64,000 nucleotides of DNA, from positions 248,001 through 312,000 of the forward strand of contig NZ_JABXYK010000002.1 in the NCBI RefSeq assembly GCF_013378445.1, written 5' to 3'. Source of the stretch: Mycoplana rhizolycopersici. GTDB taxonomy: Bacteria; Pseudomonadota; Alphaproteobacteria; Rhizobiales; Rhizobiaceae. The notes under the pieces are model-generated. The model had not been told where the DNA came from, did not search any database, and worked only from the letters and a program-made list of their open reading frames with translations. The translations under genes were made by a program, and so were the position numbers. The number at the start of each line of letters is the position of its first letter. The first letter of the stretch is position 1. Of this stretch, positions 20,129 through 27,852 are shown one piece after another.

Positions 20129-20158
20129 GACAGGTCCACCTGTCACTTGGGTAACAGG
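20129..20158. promoter_or_regulatory. Overlapping inverted repeats upstream of the small gene
   Basis: GACAGGT-CC-ACCTGTC (20129-20144) is a perfect dyad. It overlaps CCTGTCAC-TTGG-GTAACAGG (20139-20158), where seven of eight arm positions pair. These look like protein-binding sites rather than a terminator, as there is no T-run. They lie about 90-120 bases upstream of the gene starting at 20040. Confidence 0.4.
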
Positions 20159-20253
20159 AACAGGGCGCCGCACTGCGTTTCGCATCAGGCATAGGCTCGA
20201 AGTGTTTCAGCACTATTTCGGGGATGCATCGCACAAGGCCTGAAGCCAGTCGT

Positions 20254-20766
20254 TCAGGTCTTGACCAGGCCGCTGTCGTTACGGGCGAAATAGATCAGGT
20301 CGAGCACGATGCTCGGGCGGCCCATCGAGGTGAGGATGGTGTGACACTGGCCGCGATGGTGGGTCTGGTGGTTGAAGAAATGGGTCAGCCCAAGGCTCAG
20401 CTGGTGGGTGACGGGAACGGGATTGGTGAGCGGGCTGTAGGTTATGTCGCGGGCGAGGCTCTCCTCGTCGAGGGAGGCGATCCAGTCGATGATGCGCTGG
20501 TCCTCGGCAATACGCGCCTGCCGCAGGCTTTCGACGTCGTCGTGGAGGATGGTGTCGAGGCGGCCCGGGGTGTCGCCGGTGCCGGTGAAGCGACCCATCC
20601 ATATCCGGTCCGCCGCCAGGATATGATTGAGCGTTCCGTGCATCGAGCCGAAGAAGGCGCCCCTGTTCTCACGGAAAGCGGAGGGGGAAAGGGCAGCGGC
20701 CTCTGCATAGATAGCCCGGTTTGCCCATGCATTGTATGCGGCGAACGTCTTGAAGTGATCGAGCAT
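20254..20766 (-). CDS. DinB family protein
   Basis: 170 residues with the four-helix DinB/YfiT fold. The metal-binding histidine triad is visible: LNHILAADRIW (near residue 47) and FNHQTHHRGQ (near 133-142). DinB-fold proteins include metal-dependent thiol transferases and damage-inducible proteins of unknown activity; the substrate cannot be inferred. The start was set at MLDHFKTFAAYNAWAN, the conserved N terminus, rather than at in-frame upstream codons. It is divergent from a glutathione S-transferase gene, with a 143-base gap that must contain both promoters. Confidence 0.88.
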   Translation of the reverse strand: MLDHFKTFAAYNAWANRAIYAEAAALSPSAFRENRGAFFGSMHGTLNHILAADRIWMGRFTGTGDTPGRLDTILHDDVESLRQARIAEDQRIIDWIASLDEESLARDITYSPLTNPVPVTHQLSLGLTHFFNHQTHHRGQCHTILTSMGRPSIVLDLIYFARNDSGLVKT

Positions 20767-20909
20767 TTCCAGTTCCAGTATCGTTGGGAGTCGGACAACG
20801 ACTCTAGCACTCGTTTTCGCCACTGCTGCTGATGGCACCGATGAAATTTTCTGATTTGAGTTCCAGCGCCGCCTCGGTATTGATGCGCGGACGCTCCCGG
20901 GACTCAATC

Positions 20910-21599
20910 ATGAACCTCAAGCTTTATGCTCTCAGCGGCACCGACCGCACCCGTCCGTTTTCTCCTCATGTCTGGAAGGTCAAGCTGGCACTTGCCCACA
21001 AGGGGCTGCCGCATGAGGTCGAAGCAGTCGGCTTCACGCAGATCCCGAAGCTGGAGGGCGGTGCGACGAAGACGGTGCCGCTGCTGCGCGACGGCGAGCG
21101 CCTGGTGATCGACAGTTTTGCCATCGCCCTTCACCTGGACGAAGCCTATCCGGATCGGCCATCCCTGTTCAAGGGAGAGGCGGGACGCGCGCTTGCGCGC
21201 TTTGTCGAAGCATGGTCGCAAACCACCCTGCACCCGGCGGTTACCCGCATCGCGCTGCTGGACATCCACGACATGCTGGATGCTGAAGACAGGCAATATT
21301 TCCGCGAAAGCCGGGAAGCGCGCTTCGGTATGCCGCTGGAGACGTTCGTCGCGGCACGGTCCGAAGAAATCAAGGCCTTCTCCAGCAAGCTCGAGCCCCT
21401 TCGGCATATGTTGAAGGTTCAGCCCTTCATCGGCGGCGATGCACCGCTTTTTGCCGATTATATTGTCTTTGGCGCGCTCCAGTGGTTGCGCATCACCTCG
21501 CGTGCCGATGTGCTCGCAGCCGACGATCCGGTCTCGCTGTGGTTCGAGCGTTGTCTCGATCTCTACGATGGGCTTGGCCGCAGCGTGCGTGCTGCGTGA
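20910..21599 (+). CDS. Glutathione S-transferase family protein
   Basis: 229 residues. The N-terminal thioredoxin-like domain starts MNLKLYALSGTDRTRPFSPHVWKVKLALAHKGL and includes the conserved cis-proline/ligand region KTVPLLRDGE...VIDSFAIALHLDE, where the ID-S pair stands for the usual glutathione-binding E/D-S. The C-terminal part is the helical GST domain. Such proteins conjugate glutathione or isomerise substrates; the substrate here is unknown. The start at 20910 is the conserved GST N terminus. It is divergent from dinB. Confidence 0.88.
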   Translation: MNLKLYALSGTDRTRPFSPHVWKVKLALAHKGLPHEVEAVGFTQIPKLEGGATKTVPLLRDGERLVIDSFAIALHLDEAYPDRPSLFKGEAGRALARFVEAWSQTTLHPAVTRIALLDIHDMLDAEDRQYFRESREARFGMPLETFVAARSEEIKAFSSKLEPLRHMLKVQPFIGGDAPLFADYIVFGALQWLRITSRADVLAADDPVSLWFERCLDLYDGLGRSVRAA

Positions 21600-21704
21600 G
21601 TTTGGAGCGATCCGGATACTGCATGGCGACCACGCCCCCTTGTTTTGCGCCGAATTGGCGGGTAATGAACCGCCACTTTCACCATCACCAAGGGAAATGA
21701 GACT

Positions 21705-22127
21705 ATGGCGATTGAACGCACCTTTTCGATGATCAAGCCGGACGCGACGAAGCGCAACCTCACGGGCGCTATCACCAAGATGCTCGAGGATGCCGGCCTG
21801 CGCGTCGTCGCCTCCAAGCGCGTCTGGATGAGCCGCCGCGAAGCCGAAGGTTTCTACGCCGTCCACAAGGATCGCCCGTTCTTCGGTGAACTCGTCGAAG
21901 GCATGACCTCCGGCCCGACGGTCGTCCAGGTGCTGGAAGGCGAAAACGCCATCCTGAAGAACCGCGAAGTCATGGGCGCGACCAACCCGGCCAACGCCGA
22001 CGAAGGCACGATCCGCAAGACCCACGCGCTCTCGATCGGCGAGAACTCCGTTCATGGCTCCGACGCCCCGGAAACCGCTGCCCAGGAAATCAAGTACTGG
22101 TTCTCCGACACCGAAATCGTCGGCTGA
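21705..22127 (+). CDS. ndk: Nucleoside diphosphate kinase
   Basis: 140 residues, the standard length. The enzyme equilibrates nucleoside di- and triphosphates through a phosphohistidine. The start [13 protein letters not shown], the loop [12 protein letters not shown] and the active-site histidine in ENSVHGSD (H117) are all present. AAGGGAAATGAG precedes the ATG. Codon use is strongly biased towards C-ending codons, as expected for an abundant protein. A strong terminator follows. Confidence 0.98.
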   Translation: MAIERTFSMIKPDATKRNLTGAITKMLEDAGLRVVASKRVWMSRREAEGFYAVHKDRPFFGELVEGMTSGPTVVQVLEGENAILKNREVMGATNPANADEGTIRKTHALSIGENSVHGSDAPETAAQEIKYWFSDTEIVG

Positions 22128-22200
22128 ATCGATGTCGCAAGTGCTGCTCGCAAGTCCTTGATCGGATTGGCTGAGCCGGCAGAGATGTGAAACGAAGAGC

Positions 22201-22226
22201 GCCCGGGGCCCGTGCCCCGGGCGTTT
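22201..22226. terminator. Terminator after ndk, probably bidirectional
   Basis: GCCCGGGGC (22201-22209), loop CCGT, GCCCCGGGC (22214-22222), followed by GTTT. It is a perfect nine-base stem placed between the convergent ends of ndk and the FMN split-barrel gene. Confidence 0.75.
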
Positions 22227-22245
22227 CGTATTTGGGGCTCTCGTT

Positions 22246-22977
22246 TCAGCCTTCCTCATAGGCGTGCTGCGCGTCGGTCAGGCTCTCGTCCAGAGACCTG
22301 CCGGCGCGGTAGAGGCCGAGTTCGGGCGGCGGCTCGACGCCGTCGATCAGCTTGGGACACGGCTGAATCTCACCGAGCACGGTCCGCACCGGCACCACGC
22401 CCGCCCAGATCGGCAGCGCATGATCCTCCTCGTCGTCGGCAACGCCCTTGGCCCGCACCTTTGCCGAGGCCTGCTCGATCTCCATCCCGATGAACGTCGT
22501 CGCCTTGGCCTCCTGGCCGGTCAAAGGCCGAAGGGCATCGGAGCGCCCGGGGTAGAAGCGGTCGACGACCGCACGCATGGCTGCTGCCTTTTCCTCCGGG
22601 TCGTCGACGATCCGCGCCGTTCCGAAGCACATGGCGGAGCGATAGTTCGCCGAGTGATTGAAGCCGGAGCGGGCGAGAACGAGGCCGTCGAGGTGCGAAA
22701 CGGTCAGGCATGCCGGCGTGCCCGCTTTCAGGTGCCGCAGCATGCGGCTCGCCGATGAGCCGTGCCAGTAGAGCATGTCGCCCTCGCGCCAGAACAGGGT
22801 CGGCGTGCAGAAGGGCTGGCCGTCGATGACGTAGGCGACATGACAGAGCATGGCCGCATCGAGGATCGCATGGACCGAGCCGCGGTCGTAGCTTCCCCGG
22901 TCGTGCCGGCGCCTGAGCCGGTTGCGGTCGGTGATCGGATATTCGCTTGACGGAGCGGGGGCCTGCGTGGAGGACAT
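22246..22977 (-). CDS. Pyridoxamine 5'-phosphate oxidase-like FMN-binding split-barrel protein
   Basis: 243 residues. The segment HAILDAAMLCHVAYVIDGQPFCTPTLFWREGDMLYWHGSSASRML is typical of the NimA/PNPOx-like split-barrel family, whose members bind flavin and act on small molecules. The C-terminal part (LPIWAGVVPVRTVLGEI) is also typical. It is divergent from a MocR-type regulator with only 41 bases between them, a standard regulator-target pairing, which suggests a pyridoxal-phosphate- or amine-related substrate. That link is inferred from context. AAAGG precedes the ATG. Confidence 0.85.
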   Translation of the reverse strand: MSSTQAPAPSSEYPITDRNRLRRRHDRGSYDRGSVHAILDAAMLCHVAYVIDGQPFCTPTLFWREGDMLYWHGSSASRMLRHLKAGTPACLTVSHLDGLVLARSGFNHSANYRSAMCFGTARIVDDPEEKAAAMRAVVDRFYPGRSDALRPLTGQEAKATTFIGMEIEQASAKVRAKGVADDEEDHALPIWAGVVPVRTVLGEIQPCPKLIDGVEPPPELGLYRAGRSLDESLTDAQHAYEEG

Positions 22978-23018
22978 GATGGTCTTGCCTTTCTTCTTTA
23001 CTGCGGTCTAGATGCCGC

Positions 23019-24464
23019 ATGGCATTGGTTCGAAGTAGCTCCAATCGATCGACAAATATTCAGACCAATCGTCCGGATTGGTCTGCGCTCGTTCCTGTTC
23101 TTCCAGGTGCTGGCCCCCGCACGCAGGCGCTCTACGAGGCGGTGCGCAGGCTGATCGAGACGGGGGCCGTGCCGCAGGGCGCCAAGCTGCCGCCGACGCG
23201 CGATCTGGCGGCACGGTTGCGCATGTCGCGTGTCTCGGTGGTCGCCGCCTTCGAGCGGCTGATTGCCGATGGCTTCGCGGTGGCCCGCGTCGGTGCCGGC
23301 ACCTATGTCAGCGGCGACGTTCCTCAGCTCGGGGCGCACGTGCCATCGGCAGAACGCCCGCTGCCGAAGCCCGCGATGCCGCTGCCGGGGACCCTGGGCG
23401 TCGCCACCGCCGACGGCCGGTCGCTGAAAATCTTCCGGACGCTGCTGTCACGTCACCTTGCGAGACCGGCGCCCGAACATTTCCAGTATGGCGATCCGCG
23501 CGGCGGTGCGGCGCTGCGCCAGGCGATCGCCGCCTATCTGCGCACCGCGCGCGGCGTGCGCTGCGATGCCGAGCAGATCGTCGTCACCACGGGCACCCAG
23601 CAGGGGCTGGATCTCTTCATCCGCACGATGCTGAAGCCCGGCGATGGCGCCTGGATCGAGGATCCCTGCTATCCGAGCGCCCGCGCCGCCTTCGAGGGAA
23701 ACGGCATCCGGTTGCAGGGTGTGCCGGTGGATCGGGAAGGGCTGGATCCCGAGCAGGGTGAGGCGCTTATGCCGGCTGCGCGGGCTGTTTATGTGACGCC
23801 GTCGCACCAGTTCCCGCTCGGGGTGGCGATGACCATGCGGCGCCGGCTGGCGCTGCTCGACTGGGCGTGGCGAAACGATGCGTGGATCGTCGAGGACGAC
23901 TACGACAGCGAATTCCGCTATGCCGGGCCGCCGCTGACGGCCATGCAGGGGCTCGATGCGTCCGGCCGCGTCGTCTATCTCGGCACGTTCTCCAAGGTGC
24001 TGCTACCGGGCCTTCGCATCGGTTATGCGGTGCTGCCGGATGCCGCGAGGGAGAAGTTCATCGCCCTGCGCAACCGCTCCGATCGCTTTCCCTCCACGCT
24101 GGCCGAGGCGCCACTGACGGATTTCATCCGCGAGGGGCATCTCGCGGCGCACCTCCGCCGCGCCAGAAACCGGCTGATCGCGGCACGCGACGCCCTTGTC
24201 CGCGGGCTCGACGGCGCCCGCGGGCTTTCCGTCACCGTTCCGGAGCAGGGTCTTCACCTGCTGGCCGAATTGACCGTGCCGGGGGATGACAGTGATCTCG
24301 TGATGCTTGCCCGCTCCGCCGGGCTCGGAGTCCGAGCGCTATCATCCATGGCGGTGTCGCAATCGCCTCGCCAAGGCCTCGTCATCGGCTTTTCCGGCTT
24401 CCCGCCGGACATGCTCTACGGGGCGGCGAGCGCGTTCCGTGCAGCGCTCGAACGACGAGCCTGA
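23019..24464 (+). CDS. MocR/PdxR-type transcriptional regulator (GntR HTH fused to aminotransferase fold)
   Basis: 481 residues. An N-terminal winged helix (TQALYEAVRRLIETGAVPQGAKLPPTRDLAARLRMSRVSVVAAFERLI, about 36-85) is joined by a linker to a fold-type I aminotransferase domain. The pyridoxal-phosphate lysine lies in GTFSKVLLPGLRIGY, and the VEDDYDSEFRY motif is present. MocR proteins sense pyridoxal phosphate or amino compounds. The start is uncertain: a perfect dyad at 23061-23085 falls inside the first codons as annotated, and conserved sequence begins only near DWSALVPVLPG (23076). I see no better start codon in frame. Confidence 0.92.
   Translation: MALVRSSSNRSTNIQTNRPDWSALVPVLPGAGPRTQALYEAVRRLIETGAVPQGAKLPPTRDLAARLRMSRVSVVAAFERLIADGFAVARVGAGTYVSGDVPQLGAHVPSAERPLPKPAMPLPGTLGVATADGRSLKIFRTLLSRHLARPAPEHFQYGDPRGGAALRQAIAAYLRTARGVRCDAEQIVVTTGTQQGLDLFIRTMLKPGDGAWIEDPCYPSARAAFEGNGIRLQGVPVDREGLDPEQGEALMPAARAVYVTPSHQFPLGVAMTMRRRLALLDWAWRNDAWIVEDDYDSEFRYAGPPLTAMQGLDASGRVVYLGTFSKVLLPGLRIGYAVLPDAAREKFIALRNRSDRFPSTLAEAPLTDFIREGHLAAHLRRARNRLIAARDALVRGLDGARGLSVTVPEQGLHLLAELTVPGDDSDLVMLARSAGLGVRALSSMAVSQSPRQGLVIGFSGFPPDMLYGAASAFRAALERRA
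23061..23085. promoter_or_regulatory. Perfect inverted repeat at the start of the MocR-type gene
   Basis: CAGACCAATC (23061-23070), spacer GTCCG, GATTGGTCTG (23076-23085): ten-base arms with no mismatch. A further half-site-like CCAATCGATCG lies just upstream (23041-23051). The position between two divergent genes suggests an autoregulatory operator for the MocR-type protein. Confidence 0.55.
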
Positions 24465-24470
24465 GGAAGT

Positions 24471-24980
24471 TTAGACCGGACACGTCGCCTGCGCGAAGTG
24501 CTCCGGCGCCTTGCCGTCCCGGAACATGCGCGGGTTCTTCTCATAGGCCGGGCCGACGACGAGCGCCTCGGCCGGAAGCACGCTCTGGTCCAGATCGGAG
24601 ATCACGGTCGTCTCGATTGCCTGCAACTGATTGCCATCAGGTCCAAGCACGCGGATCGCGACGCGGTAGGGCCTGTCCTTCTTCACGCACGTGATCTCGG
24701 GACTTTCCAGGACGACCTTTTCGAGCTTGGGAAACAACTGCCGCTTCAATGTCAGCGGCGATCCACCGGCCGGATTTTCGAATTCCGCGATCACCGTTGC
24801 GCCCTCCGGCAACGGTTCCGTCCGGTTCAGCGTGATCATGTAGGTGGCGTAGGCGAGCCGGTAGTTGAAGATGAACATCTTGCCGGTCAGTTGCAGCGGA
24901 TCCGGGCCGGTTTCGCGCTGGCAGGCGGCGAGCACAAGTAGGGCGGCGGCCAGCACGGTTCGACGGAGCAGGGGCATCAT
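24471..24980 (-). CDS. Predicted lipoprotein of unknown function
   Basis: 169 residues. The start MMPLLRRTVLAAALLVLAAC is a lipoprotein signal with the lipobox VLAAC, so the protein should be anchored by its N-terminal cysteine. The mature part appears beta-rich and unrecognised, with segments such as FNYRLAYATYMITLNRTEPLPEGATV and KDRPYRVAIRVLGPDG that could be immunoglobulin-like. The ATG at 24980 overlaps the CGNR regulator stop (ATGA), implying co-translation with that gene. It converges on the MocR-type gene, six bases away. Confidence 0.75.
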   Translation of the reverse strand: MMPLLRRTVLAAALLVLAACQRETGPDPLQLTGKMFIFNYRLAYATYMITLNRTEPLPEGATVIAEFENPAGGSPLTLKRQLFPKLEKVVLESPEITCVKKDRPYRVAIRVLGPDGNQLQAIETTVISDLDQSVLPAEALVVGPAYEKNPRMFRDGKAPEHFAQATCPV

Positions 24981-25531
24981 GCGCGGCTCTCCTCCTTGCG
25001 GCGATAATAGTGCCGGCTTGCCTTGGCGCGGTTGCCGCAGACGGCCATGTCGCACCAGGCACGCGAGCGGTTGCGGCTGCGATCGATGAACAGCCAGCCG
25101 CAATTGGGGCAGATCTTCAGCCGGTCCGGTCCGGTGTTGGCCGAAAGCCTCAGCGCCGAGTGCGCCGTCGCCGTATCCAGGGATGCGGGATCATGCCCGG
25201 CGCTGCGAAGCGTCCCGGCGATCGCCTCGAGCAGGGTCGCCATGCGCTCCGGCGTTCCCTCGCCGGAGGCGGCCGCGCGGAAATGACCGTCGATCGCCTC
25301 GCGCAAGGCGATGAATGCCGGGCGCCGGTCCGGGATTACGGGGATGAGCGCGGTCGCCAGGTCCCGTTCGGCGCAATGCGCATTGGCCGCGCTCGCGAAG
25401 GCGTCCAGCGCGGTGGCATCGGCGTAGCGGTCGATGCGACGCTCCGGATCGGCGCGCATCACCACCGAGTTGGCGACGTCCAGCGCCAGTGCGCCGCCGG
25501 CGAAACGATGCGGGGTCCAGGTGAAGCTCAT
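24977..25531 (-). CDS. CGNR zinc-finger (ABATE-domain) transcriptional regulator
   Basis: 184 residues. An N-terminal ABATE domain (about 1-130, with the typical ALALDVANSV start) precedes a C-terminal CGNR zinc finger: cysteines 141, 144, 160 and 165 in KICPNCGWLFIDRS...WCDMAVCGNRAKASRHYYRR. These proteins are thought to be DNA-binding stress or ligand-responsive regulators; few have been characterised. It is coupled to a lipoprotein gene and divergent from a LivH-like permease, with a near-perfect dyad starting 12 bases upstream of its ATG. It probably regulates itself and the permease. Confidence 0.88.
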   Translation of the reverse strand: MSFTWTPHRFAGGALALDVANSVVMRADPERRIDRYADATALDAFASAANAHCAERDLATALIPVIPDRRPAFIALREAIDGHFRAAASGEGTPERMATLLEAIAGTLRSAGHDPASLDTATAHSALRLSANTGPDRLKICPNCGWLFIDRSRNRSRAWCDMAVCGNRAKASRHYYRRKEESRA

Positions 25532-25542
25532 GCGGAATGTCC

Positions 25543-25570
25543 TAACTAGTAAAAGCGATTTTACCAGTTA
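25543..25570. promoter_or_regulatory. Near-perfect inverted repeat between CGNR regulator and permease
   Basis: TAACTAGTAAAA (25543-25554), spacer GCGA, TTTTACCAGTTA (25559-25570): eleven of twelve arm positions pair. The site is centred in the 66-base divergent gap and is conspicuously AT-rich against its surroundings. It is the obvious candidate operator for the adjacent CGNR protein. Confidence 0.6.
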
Positions 25571-25597
25571 TAGTGTTCCTGTCATCAGGGAATTTCC

Positions 25598-26494
25598 ATG
25601 GCTTATTTCCTGCAGCAGATCGCCAACGCCGTGCCGGTTTCCGCGCTCTATGCGGTGCTTGCCTTCGGCTATGCGATCGCGTTTTCGGTGACGCGGCGGG
25701 CCGATGTCAGCTACGGCGCCATCTTTGCCTTTGCAGGCCAGATGTTCATCCTGTTTGCCGACGCCGGCTGGAACCGGCTGTGGCTGGTGCTGCCGGCAGC
25801 ACTCGCCTTCGGTGCCCTGATGGCCCTCGTCTATGGAATGGGTGCGGGCCTGCTCGTTGGCCGCCAGGTGATGCGGCCGCTGGCATTTTCCTCGGACAAC
25901 ACCGTCGTCGTCGCCGCGCTCGGTGTCGTGCTGGTGCTGATGGAGACGGCCAGGCTCGCCTCCAATACCCGCAGTCTCTGGCTGCCGCCGCTCTTGAACC
26001 GGCCGGTCGAGTTGTGGGGCGACCCCGCCTTTCCGGTGACGCTGACTGTGCTGCAACTCGTCAATGCGGCGGTGATGGGCGCAATCGTTCTGGCCGGGCA
26101 TCTCTTTCTCGTCCGCTCCGACTGGGGCCGACGCTGGCGGGCGGTCTGCGACGACCGGCAGGCGGCGGAACTGTGCGGCGTCGATGCGCCCCGCGTCTTC
26201 CTGTCGGCCTTCGCGCTCGCCGCTCTGATCGCCTGCACAGCCGGGATCCTCGCCGCCGGCTACTACGGCAACATGGATTTCGGCGCCGGTCTGAATTTCG
26301 GGGTGAAAGTGCTCTTCGTCGCCGCAATCGGCGGCTATTCCACGCCGGTCCTTTCGGCACTCGGCGGCGTCGCGCTAGGGTTGGCCGAGACGGTCTGGAA
26401 CGCCTATGGCGCGTTTCTCTGGCGCGACCTCGTCATCTATTCGGCGCTGGTCCTTCTCCTCGTCGTCTTCCGGCGCGAGCGGACCATTCCCTGA
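25598..26494 (+). CDS. LivH-like branched-chain amino acid ABC permease, orphan
   Basis: 298 residues with about eight membrane helices. The segment ALYAVLAFGYAIAFSVTRRADVSYGAIFAFAGQM and the later SDWGRRWRAVCDDRQAAELCGVD are typical of the LivH permease family (ABC uptake of branched-chain amino acids, amides or urea). LivH normally works with LivM, LivG, LivF and a periplasmic binding protein; none of these is encoded in this window. It may serve a distant transporter or be a stand-alone relict. The family YxA/EAA-like loop is present (near 175-195). Confidence 0.85.
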   Translation: MAYFLQQIANAVPVSALYAVLAFGYAIAFSVTRRADVSYGAIFAFAGQMFILFADAGWNRLWLVLPAALAFGALMALVYGMGAGLLVGRQVMRPLAFSSDNTVVVAALGVVLVLMETARLASNTRSLWLPPLLNRPVELWGDPAFPVTLTVLQLVNAAVMGAIVLAGHLFLVRSDWGRRWRAVCDDRQAAELCGVDAPRVFLSAFALAALIACTAGILAAGYYGNMDFGAGLNFGVKVLFVAAIGGYSTPVLSALGGVALGLAETVWNAYGAFLWRDLVIYSALVLLLVVFRRERTIP

Positions 26495-26533
26495 ACGCCC
26501 CTTCGGCCGGACAGGCGGGTCGGTCCGAATGGG

Positions 26534-27010
26534 CTATTTTCGCCACTTGGCCCGCGCCCGGTCGTCGGCGTCCTTCGCCTCGACCCAGCCGCCGGTGCTG
26601 CCGTCGGCGCGATGCTCCTTCTTCCAGAAGGGGGCGGAGGTCTTGAGATAATCCATGACGAAGGATGCGCCGTCGAAGGCGGCGTGGCGATGCGGCGCGG
26701 CGGCGATGACGAGGACGATGCTTTCGCCCGGCGCCATCCGGCCGAAGCGGTGGATGGCGGCGATGCCCTCGAGCGAGAAACGCTCCACCGCCTCTTCGCA
26801 GATGCGCCGGATTTCGGCTTCTGCCATGCCGGGGTAATGTTCGAGCTCGAGGGCGGCGAGGGTGCCGTCCTCGTCGCGACAAAGCCCGGTGAAGGTCACG
26901 ACCGCACCGATCCGCCCGTGTTGTGCGCAGAGGCTGGCTGTCTCGGCCGCGGTGTCGAAATCCTCGCGCTGGATGCGCACGACCACGGGGATGCCGGACC
27001 CGGCGGGCAT
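26534..27010 (-). CDS. moaE: Molybdopterin synthase catalytic subunit MoaE
   Basis: 158 residues. MoaE, with MoaD, inserts dithiolene sulfur into precursor Z to make molybdopterin. Visible landmarks are GAVVTFTGLCRDED, ALELEHYPGMAEAEIRRI, IHRFGRMAPGE and the catalytic-lysine region MDYLKTSAPFWKKEH. It starts three bases after the moaD stop. About ten extra residues precede the conserved start. The product supports molybdoenzymes such as the oxidoreductase at 38616-40736. Confidence 0.96.
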   Translation of the reverse strand: MPAGSGIPVVVRIQREDFDTAAETASLCAQHGRIGAVVTFTGLCRDEDGTLAALELEHYPGMAEAEIRRICEEAVERFSLEGIAAIHRFGRMAPGESIVLVIAAAPHRHAAFDGASFVMDYLKTSAPFWKKEHRADGSTGGWVEAKDADDRARAKWRK

Positions 27011-27013
27011 GGT

Positions 27014-27268
27014 TCAGCCCCCCGTCATCGGCGGGAACAGGGCGATTTCGCGTGCGCCTTCGATGGTCTCGCCGTGTTCGACATGCTCGTGATTGACCGC
27101 GACGCGGATCACGTTTTCATGCTCCAGCGCCATTTCGTATTCTTCGCCCAGTGTCTTTAGATGCCGCAGGAGGTCGCCGGCCGTCTTTACGTGGCCGGGG
27201 AGGTCGAGTTCCTCCTCGCCGCGGCCGATGCGTTCGCGCACCCAGGCGAAATAGACAAGCTTGGTCAT
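27014..27268 (-). CDS. moaD: Molybdopterin synthase sulfur-carrier subunit MoaD
   Basis: 84 residues, ubiquitin-like, ending in the required Gly-Gly (PPMTGG). The C-terminal glycine is adenylated and thiocarboxylated to donate sulfur in MoaDE. The start MTKLVYFAWVRERIG is the conserved N terminus. Its ATG overlaps the pgsA stop by four bases (ATGA), so the gene is translationally coupled to pgsA. It is too short to stand out on length alone but its identity is clear. Confidence 0.95.
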   Translation of the reverse strand: MTKLVYFAWVRERIGRGEEELDLPGHVKTAGDLLRHLKTLGEEYEMALEHENVIRVAVNHEHVEHGETIEGAREIALFPPMTGG

Positions 27269-27852
27269 CGTTCGTCCACGATATGCTTCAAGCCGGCGCG
27301 GAAATAGTCGTAGCCGGTGTACATGGTGATGGCGGCTGCGATCCACAGCAGCGCAATGCCGAATTCGGTCGTGTACGGCAGCACCTTGTCGCCGGCCGGG
27401 CCGGCAAGCAAAAAGCCGATCGCAAACATCTGGATCGTCGTCTTCCACTTGGCGATGCGTGTCACGGGAACGCTGACCTTCAGCTCCGCCAGATATTCGC
27501 GCAGGCCCGAGACGAGGATCTCGCGGCAGAGGATGATGATGGCCGCCCAGATCGTCCAGCCGGCGATCGTGCCGTCGGCAGCCATCAGGAGCAGGACGGA
27601 GGCGACCAGCAGCTTGTCCGCGATCGGATCGAGCATCCGCCCGATGTTGGACGTCTGCTTCCAGATCCGCGCCAGGTAGCCGTCGAAGAAGTCCGTGATC
27701 GACGCCGCCACGAATAGACCGAATGCCGACCAGCGCGCGAAGTCCGACGATTGCAGCCGCCCCTCGACGAAAAAGCAGAGCACGATCAGTGGAACCGCGA
27801 CCATGCGGGCGTAGGTGAGGAGATTGGGGATGCTGTAAGCGGGAGAAGCCAT
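27265..27852 (-). CDS. pgsA: CDP-diacylglycerol-glycerol-3-phosphate 3-phosphatidyltransferase PgsA
   Basis: 195 residues, an integral membrane enzyme that makes phosphatidylglycerol phosphate, the first committed step to phosphatidylglycerol and cardiolipin. The CDP-alcohol phosphotransferase signature is complete: DGYLAR (D-G-x2-A-R), then G and DPIAD with correct spacing (near 57-80). The start MASPAYSIPNLLTYARM is typical. It heads the pgsA-moaD-moaE operon. In related rhizobia I recall uvrC directly upstream on the same strand; here a large opposing gene separates them. Confidence 0.96.
   Translation of the reverse strand: MASPAYSIPNLLTYARMVAVPLIVLCFFVEGRLQSSDFARWSAFGLFVAASITDFFDGYLARIWKQTSNIGRMLDPIADKLLVASVLLLMAADGTIAGWTIWAAIIILCREILVSGLREYLAELKVSVPVTRIAKWKTTIQMFAIGFLLAGPAGDKVLPYTTEFGIALLWIAAAITMYTGYDYFRAGLKHIVDER

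Noticed and set aside
20129-20158. A canonical lux box
   Set aside because: The half-sites ACCTGT and ACAGGA are separated by ten bases rather than eight, and no luxI/luxR gene is in the window.
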